A DNA stretch of 64,000 nt from Hyphomonas sediminis (GCF_019679475.1 NZ_JAIEZP010000001.1:1612001-1676000), one strand, 5' to 3'; positions 45,000-54,110 are shown, counted from the stretch's first letter. Numbers and translations are program-made. The notes: generated by a model from the sequence alone, not told the origin.

Positions 45000-45812
45000 T
45001 CAAGCCTTCTTGAAGGCGGCAAGGTCTTCCGGTGTAGGGGAGGCTTCGAAGCCATTGGGCGGGTCGGGAATGAGGGGCGCGCGCTTGACCGGCCCGCCCG
45101 TTGCTTCGGCCACGAGTTCTGCGGTGCGGGCTTCAACGGCTTCAGTGAGCCGGGTAATGAACTCGGCCTTTGGCAGGCCCGGCGGGATCGGCTCCAGGAA
45201 CTCGATGATCGCCGTACCCGTGCGCCGGGGCTTTTCCTGCTGCTGCCAGAAGACGCCGATATTCGTGGCAACCGGCACGACAGGCGCGCCCATCGCTTCG
45301 GCCATATGCCAGACGCCAGCCTTGTAACGGAAGTGATAGCCGACCGGCGCCAGGTGACCTTCAGGATAGATAAGCACGCGGCGGCCGTCAGCGCGTGCCT
45401 GCTCCATGCCATTGGCCAGCGAGGAGGCTTTCTTTTCGCCGCCGCCACAGGTGTCGATGACGATTGCGCCGAGCTTTTTCAGGATGCCGCCGACCAGTGG
45501 GAAGCGCTCCAGATGGTCCCCGGTCACGAAAGCCAGATTGGGCACTTCCGGATAGATCAGAAATCCATCGCCCCAGCTCTGGTGTTTTGCGCCGATCACG
45601 AACGCGCCTTCCGGCAGGCGTTCGCGCCCCCGCACTTCTTTCCGGATGCCGGCCAGATAACGCAGCGCCAGATTAATGGCGCGGGTATAGCTCTTGATGA
45701 TCGCGCGAACAGGCCCATGCCCCGGCCAGGCGAGAAATGGCAGCGAGGCCAGTACGTAGAATATCGAAAGGATCCAATAAGTGATCCGGAAGAGAGTTCC
45801 GCGCATGGGCAT
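45000..45812 (-). CDS. plsC: 1-acyl-glycerol-3-phosphate acyltransferase-like protein (PlsC)
   Basis: Membrane-associated acyltransferase of phospholipid synthesis. The 270-residue protein has one N-terminal membrane helix, the catalytic HX4D motif in AKHQSWGDGF, and YPEGHLAPVG in the place of the usual FPEGTR. The altered second motif suggests a non-standard acceptor. The gene follows a tetR gene with an 18-bp gap, so the regulator probably controls it. Confidence 0.87.
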   Translation of the reverse strand: MPMRGTLFRITYWILSIFYVLASLPFLAWPGHGPVRAIIKSYTRAINLALRYLAGIRKEVRGRERLPEGAFVIGAKHQSWGDGFLIYPEVPNLAFVTGDHLERFPLVGGILKKLGAIVIDTCGGGEKKASSLANGMEQARADGRRVLIYPEGHLAPVGYHFRYKAGVWHMAEAMGAPVVPVATNIGVFWQQQEKPRRTGTAIIEFLEPIPPGLPKAEFITRLTEAVEARTAELVAEATGGPVKRAPLIPDPPNGFEASPTPEDLAAFKKA

Positions 45813-45830
45813 GATCCGTAAAGGGATTGG

Positions 45831-46523
45831 TCAGCTGGACTTGAGAACAGCAAGCACGCCGCGAGACAGCGCCGGGGCGTGCTTGAGCAGCGGACCGGGG
45901 AGGCGATTGTAGATCTTGTTCTGACCCGCCTGCATCACGACGCCGAGCGCCATGGCGGCCTTCAGGGCCGGGTCTCCGGCCGGAATGGCGCCAGCCTCTA
46001 TAAGACCTGAAATGATCCGTTCCGTGATCGAAACCGGATCGTCTTCGCGGCGTTTGTCGTAGGGAAGATATTTGTTGAGCGAGACGAGATGGAAGGAAAA
46101 GAGCAGGAAATCCTCATCTGCCAGGGTGCAGTATGCGGCTACGGCAGCGTGCACCTTTTCGTCCAGATTTCCCGGTCCTCCCAGCGCTTCAGCCAGCATC
46201 ACCGAAAGACGTTTATGTGTTTCCATAAACAGGGCGAGGGCAAGTTCATCCTTGCCCTTGTAATGGCGATAGAGCGCGCCTTCAGAAACTTGCGCGTTCT
46301 CGGCAATCTCGCGCGTTGTGGCGGCGTCCACGCCAACATTGACGAACAATTCCAGCGCAGCGCGCTCGATTTTCGGGCGGGCATCGCGCACGCGGGGGCG
46401 GCGGCCAGCGTCATCGTTGCGGCTCACGGTCGGCTTGTCGGCCGGGTTTGGAGTGGCCCGCTTAGCCGGCGCACGCTTTGGCGTTTTCCGTCCATGGGTG
46501 GGGGCGCTGGGCTTGCTTGCCAT
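45831..46523 (-). CDS. TetR-family transcriptional regulator
   Basis: A 230-residue regulator. The N-terminal 45 residues are basic and Pro/Ala/Lys-rich (KTPKRAPAKRATPNPADKP), an unusual extension, before the TetR DNA-binding domain (KIERAALELFVNVGVDAATT, SEGALYRHYKGKDELALALF). The ATG at 46523 was preferred over 46562. The ligand domain is unassigned. Likely regulates itself and the downstream plsC-like gene. Confidence 0.9.
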   Translation of the reverse strand: MASKPSAPTHGRKTPKRAPAKRATPNPADKPTVSRNDDAGRRPRVRDARPKIERAALELFVNVGVDAATTREIAENAQVSEGALYRHYKGKDELALALFMETHKRLSVMLAEALGGPGNLDEKVHAAVAAYCTLADEDFLLFSFHLVSLNKYLPYDKRREDDPVSITERIISGLIEAGAIPAGDPALKAAMALGVVMQAGQNKIYNRLPGPLLKHAPALSRGVLAVLKSS

Positions 46524-46580
46524 ATGAGTGCAATCCTTTGAAACTGCATAAGGGGATACCATAGCCTTATACTGACAGCA

Positions 46581-46598
46581 AGTGATTAATCGCTCACT
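46581..46598. promoter_or_regulatory. Probable TetR-type operator
   Basis: Palindromic half-sites AGTGA and TCACT are separated by 8 bp, 58 bp upstream of the tetR ATG. On the minus strand a TATAAG -10-like element (46565-46571) follows, so binding would cover the -35 region and could autoregulate the tetR-plsC unit. Confidence 0.55.
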
Positions 46599-46626
46599 AA
46601 TGGGGCGGGTGTGGTTGAGCGGCGTG

Positions 46627-46657
46627 TAAAATAAAAAGGGGCCCGCTAGGGCCCCTT
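46627..46657 (-). terminator. Rho-independent terminator of purC-purS
   Basis: A perfect 9-bp stem AAGGGGCCC (46636-46644)/GGGCCCCTT (46649-46657) with a four-base loop. On the minus strand it is followed by TTTATTTTAC. It lies 23 bp after the purS stop. Confidence 0.92.
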
Positions 46658-46680
46658 AAATCGCCAGTTTCGTGCAGCGC

Positions 46681-46923
46681 TCAGACGAGCTCAATGCGGT
46701 AGGATTCGATCACCGTATTAGCGAGCAGCTTCTCGCACATTTCCTTCACCCGCGCCTCGGCGGAGGCTTTATCGGTGCTGCCGGTGAGGTCGAGTTCGAT
46801 CACCTTGCCAACGCGGGCGCTGCCCACCTCGCCATAGCCCATGCGGGCCAGGGTGTCGGCCACAGCTTTACCCTGAGGGTCCAGCACGCCGGATTTGAGA
46901 GATACGTGAACGACCGCTTTCAT
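46681..46923 (-). CDS. purS: Phosphoribosylformylglycinamidine synthase subunit PurS
   Basis: Small subunit of the three-part FGAM synthase (PurLQS) of purine synthesis. The 80-residue protein has the PurS pattern: KAVVHVSLKSGVLDPQGKAV, a typical GYGEV segment, and MCEKLLANTVIESYRIE. Its ATG overlaps the purC stop by 1 bp. purQ and purL are not in the window. Confidence 0.95.
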   Translation of the reverse strand: MKAVVHVSLKSGVLDPQGKAVADTLARMGYGEVGSARVGKVIELDLTGSTDKASAEARVKEMCEKLLANTVIESYRIELV

Positions 46924-47702
46924 TATTTGCTGCCCCCGGTGAAGTGGATGACGTTATCCGTCTCCTCGCCTGATTCCTTGATGATGCCGAGACGGCGTGC
47001 GACTTCTGCATAGGCTTCCGTCACGCCGCCCATATCCCGGCGGAATCGGTCCTTGTCCAGCTTTTCGCCGGTCTTGGAGTCCCAGAGACGACAGCTGTCG
47101 GGACTGATCTCATCTGCCAGCAGGATGCGCGGCATGTCGTGGTCGTTTTCGAACCAGCGGCCGAACTCCAGTTTGAAGTCGACGAGGCGAATGCCGACCG
47201 CGGCAAACAGGCCGGACATGAAATCGTTCACGCGCAATGCCAGGGCGATGATGTCGTCGTATTCCTGCGCCGTCGCCCAACCGAAGGCGGCGATGTGTTC
47301 TTCCGAAACCATCGGGTCGTGCAGGGCGTCGTTCTTGAAGTAGAACTCTACCAGCGGGCGCGGCAGGGCCTGTCCTTCCGGGATGCCAAGGCGCTTGGAA
47401 AGCGAGCCGGCGGCGATATTGCGCACCACAACTTCAAGCGGGATGATGTCCACCTTGCGGACAAGCTGCTCGCGCATGTTGAGGCGGCGGATAAAGTGGT
47501 TCGGGACGCCCACCGCCGTCAGGTGAGTCATGATGAACTCGCTAATGCGGTTGTTCAGCACGCCTTTACCATCGAGCACCGCCTTCTTGGTGGCATCGAA
47601 GGCGGTTGTGTCGTCCTTGAAATACTGGATCAGCGTACCCGGTTCGGGGCCCTCATAGAGGATTTTCGCTTTTCCTTCGTAGATGACGCGGCGCTTGTTC
47701 AT
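46923..47702 (-). CDS. purC: SAICAR synthetase
   Basis: Joins CAIR with aspartate in purine synthesis. The 259-residue protein starts at [20 protein letters not shown] (ATG 47702). Family segments include [37 protein letters not shown] and [14 protein letters not shown]. The frame is open to 47747, but homology starts at 47702. Co-transcribed with purS. Confidence 0.96.
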   Translation of the reverse strand: MNKRRVIYEGKAKILYEGPEPGTLIQYFKDDTTAFDATKKAVLDGKGVLNNRISEFIMTHLTAVGVPNHFIRRLNMREQLVRKVDIIPLEVVVRNIAAGSLSKRLGIPEGQALPRPLVEFYFKNDALHDPMVSEEHIAAFGWATAQEYDDIIALALRVNDFMSGLFAAVGIRLVDFKLEFGRWFENDHDMPRILLADEISPDSCRLWDSKTGEKLDKDRFRRDMGGVTEAYAEVARRLGIIKESGEETDNVIHFTGGSK

Positions 47703-47884
47703 CTCAACCGGACCTTCCTGCAAGTTCCTGGGGGAATGCGTCGCCAACGGGAATCATATGGCCCGCTCCCCTCAAGCGCGGACTGTTACGCCAAAGCTGC
47801 GTCAGAAACAATTATTGCGAACACCTGCCGATCGACCCTATATCAGCGCCGAAACAGACCGCCAGAAGCGAAAGGGCACCCTTC

Positions 47885-48214
47885 ATGAGCACATTCGACG
47901 ATCGCGAACGCGCAGAGGAAGCTCGCTACGCTCTTGATCAGGAAACCCAGTTCAAGATCAACGCACGCCGCAACAAGCTGCTGGGCCTTTGGGCCGCAGA
48001 CCTGCTGGGCCTGAAAGACGCCGAAGCAGAGGCTTACGCCAAATCGGTTGTGATTGCCGATCTGGAAGAGGCTGGCGACGATGACGTCGTCCGCAAGGTC
48101 CGCGGTGACCTTGAAAAGGCTGGAATTACCCGCACTGACGTTCAGATCCGCGAAGAGATGGCTGGCCTGCTGCCGGTTGCTCGTGAGCAGATCATCAGCG
48201 ACATCAAGGGCTGA
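47885..48214 (+). CDS. F1-ATPase inhibitor zeta subunit (DUF1476)
   Basis: A 109-residue alpha-helical protein. In Paracoccus this family inhibits ATP hydrolysis by the F1Fo-ATPase. The typical sequence is FDDRERAEEARYALDQETQF, then RRNKLLGLWAADLLGL and the C-terminal EEMAGLLPVAREQI. It is confined to alphaproteobacteria. Convergent with the GH16 gene, with an 11-bp overlap of the ends. Confidence 0.93.
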   Translation: MSTFDDRERAEEARYALDQETQFKINARRNKLLGLWAADLLGLKDAEAEAYAKSVVIADLEEAGDDDVVRKVRGDLEKAGITRTDVQIREEMAGLLPVAREQIISDIKG

Positions 48215-49220
48215 GCGTAACAGGCGGCACGTAAGTGTCGCCACAGCTCGGGCCGGTTTCGCCCATCGGCACAAAAGAGACGCAGCTATAGTGCGCGCCG
48301 GTCCCGGACTTGTAGGTCTTGGGGCCGGTCCACGAGTCGATCCAGTCTTCCCCGGCCCAGGCGTTCATGTAGATGCGGCCTGGCGCGACCGGAAGCCGCG
48401 CGTCCTGCGCAGGTGTCTTGTAATAGGGCACACCCTCAACGAACCAGGTGATGCCTTCCGGCGTCCATTCAAAGGCGTAGAGGCGGTCGGCTTCCGCCGC
48501 ATCGAACGGCAGGTCGAACACTTCGTCCGCGCCGGTTTTGCCCTTCCGGAAATAGTTGAAGTGAACCTTGGTGGTGTCCTTGCCGAGGAATTCGATGTCG
48601 ATCTCGTCATGCGGGTCGCCGAAATAGGCGCCTGTATAGGTGAAGAAGGACGACACCGTGCCGGAGCCGCGCGCCGGGCGCATGATCACTTCATAGCGGC
48701 CATAGCTATAATTGCCGGGCGATTGCATTTCGGCGGCGGTGCAGGGCTGGCTGCCCTTTTTAACACGGTGAATGGCGAGCAGGGCGCCGCTGGAGGTTGG
48801 TTCGACATTTTCCGAACGCCAATTACAGCCGTAATGACTGTTGGAGACCTCGTAATTTGCGGGCCGGAACACCGGGTCGCTCCAGGGTGTTTCAAGCCGC
48901 GTCAGCATGGCCTTTTGATTGCCGGGAACTGGCGTAACTGCAGCAGATTCCGGCAGGACCGGGACATAGGCTTCGGGCGCTTTCCAAGGATAGAATTGCG
49001 GCTTGAGCTTTGACGAACGGGCACGCGGAGCCGGCTTTGCGGGGGCGGGTAGTTCGACGCTGGCGTGCAGTTTGGGGGCAGCGGGCGCCGCCGGCAGGCG
49101 TGGCGTCAGGGCATAGAGCCCGGCCGCGGCAACGGCCGCTACGCAGGCCACCACCAGCGCATCCATATTGCTGGACGCCTTGATCCAGATATCTGACTCA
49201 GCTTTGCCGATGCGGGTCAT
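48204..49220 (-). CDS. Glycoside hydrolase family 16 protein, membrane-anchored
   Basis: A 338-residue protein with one N-terminal membrane segment (about residues 20-38), a Pro/Ala/Lys linker (residues 42-75) and a GH16 beta-jellyroll domain. The catalytic motif is HDEIDIEFLG, with two Glu and the Asp in place. Such enzymes cleave or transfer beta-1,3/1,4-glucans, agars or similar; the ExoK-like short loop suggests action on self-made polysaccharide. No polysaccharide genes adjoin it. Confidence 0.9.
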   Translation of the reverse strand: MTRIGKAESDIWIKASSNMDALVVACVAAVAAAGLYALTPRLPAAPAAPKLHASVELPAPAKPAPRARSSKLKPQFYPWKAPEAYVPVLPESAAVTPVPGNQKAMLTRLETPWSDPVFRPANYEVSNSHYGCNWRSENVEPTSSGALLAIHRVKKGSQPCTAAEMQSPGNYSYGRYEVIMRPARGSGTVSSFFTYTGAYFGDPHDEIDIEFLGKDTTKVHFNYFRKGKTGADEVFDLPFDAAEADRLYAFEWTPEGITWFVEGVPYYKTPAQDARLPVAPGRIYMNAWAGEDWIDSWTGPKTYKSGTGAHYSCVSFVPMGETGPSCGDTYVPPVTLSP

Positions 49221-49296
49221 GGGCTGCCTCCGAAGCTTAATACTTCGTCAACAGCAATTTATGCGCCAACTATTTGTTAACTGAAACCCGTGGGAG

Positions 49297-49920
49297 TCAG
49301 GCTGCGTCGTCACCGTCCGGCGCAGGCGTGGTCAGAGCGGCGCGATTGCGCATCATGAACAGAGGCACAGAACCGATTGGGGTGACGGCCCAGTCCAGTG
49401 GCTGGTCGTGCGGCTGGGAGGGCACCTTGTCGATCTGCTGGGCGGCATAGGCGATGGCGCAGGCAAAGGCGCGGCCCTCGGCGCGCAGGGCTTCCAGCGC
49501 CTTGTCGTAATAGCCCCGGCCATAGCCGAGGCGGTTACCCATCGTGTCGAATGCCAGAAGCGGCGTCAGGACGAGGGTGGGCGTGGCGACGGGGGCATCT
49601 GCCGGCGGCTCGGATAAGCCGAAGGGGCGGCGCTCCAGCGGCTCGCCGGGCGACCAGAGGCGCCAGCTGATGCCGGTTTCCTCCATGCGCGGCAGGCACA
49701 GCTCTGCGCCGGCGCGGGCGAGGCGGACCATCAGGTGCGATGGGTCCAGCTCCTCATTCACCGCGACATAGCCGGACACGACCGGGCCATAACGTTCCAG
49801 CAGCTTCATCGGGAAGATGTCGGCCAGGCGTTCGGCGGCATCGGGATCGCGCGCGGCGGCTTCAGCGCGGATGGTGCGCATCCGGTGGCGGAGTTCGGTC
49901 TTGTCGGCTTCGATACTCAT
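49297..49920 (-). CDS. 5-formyltetrahydrofolate cyclo-ligase
   Basis: ATP-dependent folate recycling enzyme. The 207-residue protein starts at MSIEADKTELRHRMRTIRAE (ATG 49920). It has the family motif MGNRLGYGRGYYDKAL. Its neighbour upstream is a probable 6S RNA, a pairing (ssrS-ygfA/fau) known in proteobacteria and found here in the same order, which supports both calls. Confidence 0.92.
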   Translation of the reverse strand: MSIEADKTELRHRMRTIRAEAAARDPDAAERLADIFPMKLLERYGPVVSGYVAVNEELDPSHLMVRLARAGAELCLPRMEETGISWRLWSPGEPLERRPFGLSEPPADAPVATPTLVLTPLLAFDTMGNRLGYGRGYYDKALEALRAEGRAFACAIAYAAQQIDKVPSQPHDQPLDWAVTPIGSVPLFMMRNRAALTTPAPDGDDAA

Positions 49921-50010
49921 AACGGCCCTCCTAAACCCCAGCAGGCGCGGCAGGAAGGGGCAATAACGCACAAGAACCACAGCGCCGCTGGGCACATTTC
50001 ACTCCCGTCG

Positions 50011-50165
50011 ACCTAGAGACTAGGTGGGCGCCGGATGAGCCAGGACCACGGTCCCAACCAGAATGCCAGCCCCCTGACGGTAAGTAAGGTCGCCGGAGAT
50101 CAGTCCCTCGCGCGCGCCGCAGCCCTTGTGCAGATCAAATCTAGTGGTTCCGCCGGCCTTTGGAA
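50011..50165 (-). ncRNA. ssrS: Probable 6S RNA
   Basis: Immediately upstream of the 5-formyl-THF cyclo-ligase gene, the usual 6S location. On the minus strand the ends can form a long closing helix (AAGGCCGGCGGAACCAC near 50161-50145 with GTGGTCC and CGGCGCC near the other end), with a bulged centre. The 3' end, GGCGCCCACCTAG followed by a CTAGGT hairpin, resembles alphaproteobacterial 6S RNAs as I remember them. Exact ends are uncertain. Confidence 0.6.
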
Positions 50166-50180
50166 AGCGGGGGGCAGATG

Positions 50181-51293
50181 TCAGTTCTGTGAGATTTTGA
50201 CATCGAAGGAATAGAGCAGGGTTCGCTGCTGGTCCGAATAGTTGTTGTCCGACACGATCCAGACCCGAACTTCATTGTTTCCAAGGGCCTGGGCGGCGAT
50301 GCCCTCGAAATTGTCCACCAGCAGCGGACGGGTGAGGGTGAGGTGTTCATCCTCCCCTGTGCCCCATTGCAGGCGGATGCGGTTACCCTGAACGGGGTCC
50401 CAGGCGCGGAAGAGTTCGAAGGTGCGCTCCGTGCCATCTGGCAGGGCGACGATCTCTCGGCCAACGAGCCCATGCAGCGCGGGCGCAGGCGCCATCTGGC
50501 CGGCCCATTCGGACGTGCCATCGGCCAGCACACGGCCAAGGGGCGAGACTGAGAGCATGCCTTCATAGCCGAAGCCAAGGGCGCCATCGGGGGTAAGGAA
50601 CAGCGCTTCAGGGCCCTGATTTTCATCGATTTTCCGGCCATTGTGACGATCCGGTAAGGCGGAAACCTGCGCGGCGCGGGCGGCAGAGCCACAGGCGTCC
50701 AGCGCAAAGGCTTCGATGCGGAAGCTACGCTCAAAACTGACCAGCGCCACGCCACCGGCCCAGACCAGGCCTTCGGCGTCGCCTTCCGTCTTGCCGGTCA
50801 GCTGCTTGCCGTTAGCGCCTTGCATATAAGCGATTTTTCCGCCGCTGGGGGCGCCGTCTGCAAGGTCGATCCAGAAGAAGATGCCAGTATCGGACACCGA
50901 CAGGAGGCCGCCATCTGGCAGCAGGGCGAGGCCGGAAAGGCCGCCGAAATTGGAGTTCGAGGAAGAAAGCTCCCAGGCGCCGGACAGGCGGGCATTGGCG
51001 GGAATGCGGCGGGCGATCTGGGCCTCTTCGCCAAGGGAAACGGCGGTTGCCGAAATGTCGAGCGGCAGGGGTTCCTGCCGGCGCGTACCGGCAGGACAGG
51101 AGCGGTCAGTCAGCGCCTTTTGATGGTCAGACAGGCGCCAGACCGTGTCATTCTGTGTACTTTTGGGGACGCTTTGTGTCGTTCCGGCGCTTTTTGAAGC
51201 GTTTCCGGTGCCCGCGCCGACATCCTGCGGCGACGCGCAGGTGGCGATGAGGATGGCCGAGAGGGACGCCGAAAGGGCCGCAAGGGAACGCAT
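50181..51293 (-). CDS. Phytase-like/esterase-like beta-propeller lipoprotein
   Basis: A 370-residue protein. The ATG at 51293 gives a lipoprotein signal with lipobox LIATC. The mature part resembles the esterase-like phytase family: GGLSGLALLPDGGLLSVSD, ENQGPEALFLTPDG, and VDNFEGIAAQALGNNEVRVW-type blades. Actual substrate unknown; phosphate-ester activity is only inferred. Codons up to 51368 in frame lie before the signal peptide. Confidence 0.83.
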   Translation of the reverse strand: MRSLAALSASLSAILIATCASPQDVGAGTGNASKSAGTTQSVPKSTQNDTVWRLSDHQKALTDRSCPAGTRRQEPLPLDISATAVSLGEEAQIARRIPANARLSGAWELSSSNSNFGGLSGLALLPDGGLLSVSDTGIFFWIDLADGAPSGGKIAYMQGANGKQLTGKTEGDAEGLVWAGGVALVSFERSFRIEAFALDACGSAARAAQVSALPDRHNGRKIDENQGPEALFLTPDGALGFGYEGMLSVSPLGRVLADGTSEWAGQMAPAPALHGLVGREIVALPDGTERTFELFRAWDPVQGNRIRLQWGTGEDEHLTLTRPLLVDNFEGIAAQALGNNEVRVWIVSDNNYSDQQRTLLYSFDVKISQN

Positions 51294-51430
51294 GAACAGA
51301 CTCCAGAGAATCACATCAGGCGCTATCGGGCCCGAATGGGGACGACCCCATGACAAAGGTCTGACCATTTCGTGAAAAGGTGTGCGGCCCCCTCTGGATT
51401 TCGAAAGCGAACCCTTACAGGTTCGCCTTC

Positions 51431-51895
51431 ATGACTCAGATTCCGCTCGCCCGCCGATCGCCTATCCCTCCGGAAAACTGCAATCTCGCTCGTGCCATCG
51501 AGCTGATTGGGGACCGGTGGACGCTGCTGATTTTGCGGGCGGCGCTTTATGGCGTGCGCCGGTTCGACGATTTCCAGTCCGAGCTGAAATGTCCGCGCAC
51601 CGTGCTGTCGGGCCGGCTGAAGACGCTGGTGGATTCCGGACTGCTGACCAAGCGCACTTATAAAGTGCCCGGCAAGCGGGCGCGGCCTGAATATGTGCTC
51701 TCCGCGCAGGGCATTTCGCTGCGCCCGATCCTGATCGGGCTGACGCAGTGGGGCGATGTGTGGCTGAGCCAGGGCGAGCCGGCTCCGATCAGCTTTACCA
51801 AGGCCGGATCGAAGAGCGCCATTCGCGCCGCATTCGTGGATGCGGACGGGCGCGAGGTGCGTCCAGACCAGATCCGGGCGGTGCTGCGCGGATAA
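51431..51895 (+). CDS. HxlR-family transcriptional regulator
   Basis: A 154-residue winged-helix regulator. The HxlR core is ELIGDRWTLLILRAALYGVR, then RFDDFQSELKCPRTVLSGRL and LTKRTY. A Cys early in the chain (PENCNLAR) is conserved in redox- or quinone-sensing relatives, so it may be a thiol sensor. The target is unknown; the neighbouring lipoprotein gene is divergent and is a candidate. Confidence 0.9.
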   Translation: MTQIPLARRSPIPPENCNLARAIELIGDRWTLLILRAALYGVRRFDDFQSELKCPRTVLSGRLKTLVDSGLLTKRTYKVPGKRARPEYVLSAQGISLRPILIGLTQWGDVWLSQGEPAPISFTKAGSKSAIRAAFVDADGREVRPDQIRAVLRG

Positions 51896-51996
51896 CTCAC
51901 AATTTGTGCAGACGGGCACTGAATTGGCTCTTGCAAAGGCGCCGCTTCCCGCATATTCCGTCCGCTCCGCCGACGAGGCGGGACACATTGTCGGAT

Positions 51997-52071
51997 GCGG
52001 GCGTAGCTCAGTGGTAGAGCACAACCTTGCCAAGGTTGGGGTCGAGAGTTCGAATCTCTTCGCCCGCTCCA
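51997..52071 (+). tRNA. tRNA-Gly (anticodon GCC)
   Basis: Acceptor stem GCGGGCG (51997-52003) pairs with CGCCCGC (52061-52067), followed by T and encoded CCA. The anticodon stem CAACC/GGTTG holds the loop TTGCCAA, anticodon GCC. The T-arm contains AGTTCGAATCT. Confidence 0.96.
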
Positions 52072-52151
52072 GACAAGAAATCTCCAAATCGAGAATTGGG
52101 TGATGAATTGCCGTGCCGCGCACACCGCGCCGCCCGCAGTTTTGCCTATCT

Positions 52152-52556
52152 TCACTCTCCGGGCACGAAGCGGATGGCGACGTCGTTGCCGTCCTGGCGG
52201 ATGAATTCGGCCGGGAAGTTGATGCCGAGCTTGGCGGAGACGAAGTGGAACTTGCCGGGGATCATCGGCTTGTTGCGAAAGCGGATGCGGGCACCGGTTT
52301 CGGAGATGTCCACACACACGCCTTCTTCGCGGCCGCGCGGCTCCCAGACCAGGACGCATGTCGCCCAGGTGGACTTGCGATCCGCGCGTGGACCGCGGCG
52401 GATGGAGTTGATCTTGTCTGAGGGCGCAGTTGCGCGGAGGGCGGCGGAAAGCCGCTCCTGCGATACGGAAGTGGGTTTCTTGCCAAACACCACGGGCGCT
52501 TTCGAGCCTCCTTCGAGAATCTGAGTCCCTTTAGAAAATGTCTCATTTTCGGGCAA
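52152..52556 (-). CDS. PilZ-domain protein
   Basis: A 134-residue protein, possibly binding cyclic di-GMP. The C-terminal PilZ domain shows the RRGPRADR Arg-containing segment and CVDISETGARIRF in place of the DzSxxG signature (here D-I-S-E-T-G). The start appears to be TTG at 52556; no in-frame ATG exists upstream of the domain. Divergent from the leuC-like gene, with the palindrome at 52688-52703 between them. Confidence 0.82.
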   Translation of the reverse strand: MPENETFSKGTQILEGGSKAPVVFGKKPTSVSQERLSAALRATAPSDKINSIRRGPRADRKSTWATCVLVWEPRGREEGVCVDISETGARIRFRNKPMIPGKFHFVSAKLGINFPAEFIRQDGNDVAIRFVPGE

Positions 52557-52687
52557 TTTGATACCCCGACATTGAAGCGAAAACTGCTCAACGCTGCAAA
52601 CCCGAATTTGTTGCAGTCCTGCGCGCGACAGAGTGCAGCCGGGATTGGAAAAAAGGGCTCGCCAGATTGCATTTGCGCCACTAACTC

Positions 52688-52703
52688 AAAAGATATATCT
52701 TTT
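52688..52703. promoter_or_regulatory. Regulon palindrome, site 1 (leuC-like gene)
   Basis: A perfect 16-bp palindrome, AAAAGATATATCTTTT, 15 bp upstream of the leuC-like GTG start. It belongs to the family found at 56037, 57143, 58772 and 62805. Confidence 0.75.
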
Positions 52704-52718
52704 GTAGTTGAGGTGTTC

Positions 52719-54110
52719 GTGGCGACTTTGTTTGACAAGCTCTGGGAGATGCACCGGATCGGTGATGCGGGCGACGGGGAAGACCTGATCGCCATCGACC
52801 GGCTGTTGCTGCACGAGCGGACGGGCGGCGTTGCGCTGAAATCCCTGGCGGAGAATGGCTATGGCGTGCGCGATGCGGGCCGCGTGTTCGCCATCATGGA
52901 CCATATCGTTTCCTTCCGCAGCGGGCGCAGCCGGGACGAAGCCCGCAGCCCCGGCGGCGAAGCCTTTATCGTGGAGACGCGCGCGATGGCCGCGCAGGCG
53001 GGCATCCACCTGATCGACACCGACAACCCGGCGCAGGGGATCGTGCATGTGGTCGCCCCCGAACTGGGCATTGCGCTGCCCGGCCTGACGATCGCCTGTC
53101 CGGACAGCCATACCTGCAGCCTTGGCGCGCTGGGCGCGCTGGCCTGGGGCATTGGCTCCAGCGACGCGGAACATGCGATGGCGACCGGCGCGCTGCGCCT
53201 GATGAAGCCGAAACAGATGCGCGTGACGGTGACCGGAAAACTGGCGCCGGGCGTGACGGCGAAAGACCTGGCGCTATATCTGATCGCGCAATATGGCGCC
53301 GCCGGGGGCAAGCGCTGCGCCATTGAATTTACCGGCGAGGCGATTTCCGCGCTGGAGATCGAAGGGCGGCTGACGCTGTGCAACCTGGCCGTGGAGTTTG
53401 CCGCGTTCACCGCGCTGATCGCGCCGGACGAGAAGACGCTGGCCTATGTGAGCGGACGCACGTTTGGTCCGCAGGCGGAGCAGGAGGCGGCTGCCCGCGC
53501 GCATTGGGCGAGCCTGCGCAGCGACGCCGATGCGACATTTGACGAAGAGATATTTCTGGACGCAGCCGACGTGCAGCCGCAGGTGAGCTGGGGCACGAGC
53601 CCGGAGCATACCGCGAGCCTTGGCGCCAGCGTGCCCGACGGCGCAGACCCGCGCGCGCTGGCCTATATGGGGCTGAAGGCGGGCGACGGCGTGCGCGGCC
53701 TGCCGATTGGCGGGGCCTTTATCGGTTCGTGCACGAATGGCCGGTTGAGCGACCTGAAGGCAGCCGCTGACATTCTCAAAGGCCGCCGCGTGGCGCCGGG
53801 CATCCGCGCCGTGTGCGTGCCCGGATCGCAGGCGGTGCGCCGTGAGGCAGCCGCGCTCGGCATCGACAAGATCTTCATCGAGGCAGGCTTTGAATGGGGC
53901 GAGCCGGGATGTGCGATGTGTTTCTATGCAGGCGGGGAAACCTTCCCGGCGGGAACGCGGGTGATGTCGTCCACCAACCGCAATTTTGAAGGCCGGCAAG
54001 GCCCCGGCGTGCGCACGCATCTGGCGAGCCCGGCAGTGGTTGCCGCGTCTGCCATCGCCGGGCACATATGTGCGCCTGCGGATATTCTGGTTGAGGGAGG
54101 GGGCGCCTGA
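52719..54110 (+). CDS. LeuC-like aconitase-family hydro-lyase, large subunit
   Basis: A 463-residue [4Fe-4S] enzyme subunit. Cys338 (GSCTNG), Cys398 and Cys401 (GCAMC) match the spacing of LeuC. However, the segment near residue 225 reads CNLAVEFAAFTALIAPDEKT in place of the canonical N-M-S/I-E-G-G/A-A stretch, and IDRLLLHERTGGVAL replaces the usual HE-VTSPQAF, so it probably acts on a different 2-substituted malate/maleate. GTG start at 52719 with GAGG 5 bp upstream. Paired with leuD-like by a 1-bp overlap. Its operator-controlled cluster makes leucine synthesis unlikely. Confidence 0.85.
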   Translation: MATLFDKLWEMHRIGDAGDGEDLIAIDRLLLHERTGGVALKSLAENGYGVRDAGRVFAIMDHIVSFRSGRSRDEARSPGGEAFIVETRAMAAQAGIHLIDTDNPAQGIVHVVAPELGIALPGLTIACPDSHTCSLGALGALAWGIGSSDAEHAMATGALRLMKPKQMRVTVTGKLAPGVTAKDLALYLIAQYGAAGGKRCAIEFTGEAISALEIEGRLTLCNLAVEFAAFTALIAPDEKTLAYVSGRTFGPQAEQEAAARAHWASLRSDADATFDEEIFLDAADVQPQVSWGTSPEHTASLGASVPDGADPRALAYMGLKAGDGVRGLPIGGAFIGSCTNGRLSDLKAAADILKGRRVAPGIRAVCVPGSQAVRREAAALGIDKIFIEAGFEWGEPGCAMCFYAGGETFPAGTRVMSSTNRNFEGRQGPGVRTHLASPAVVAASAIAGHICAPADILVEGGGA

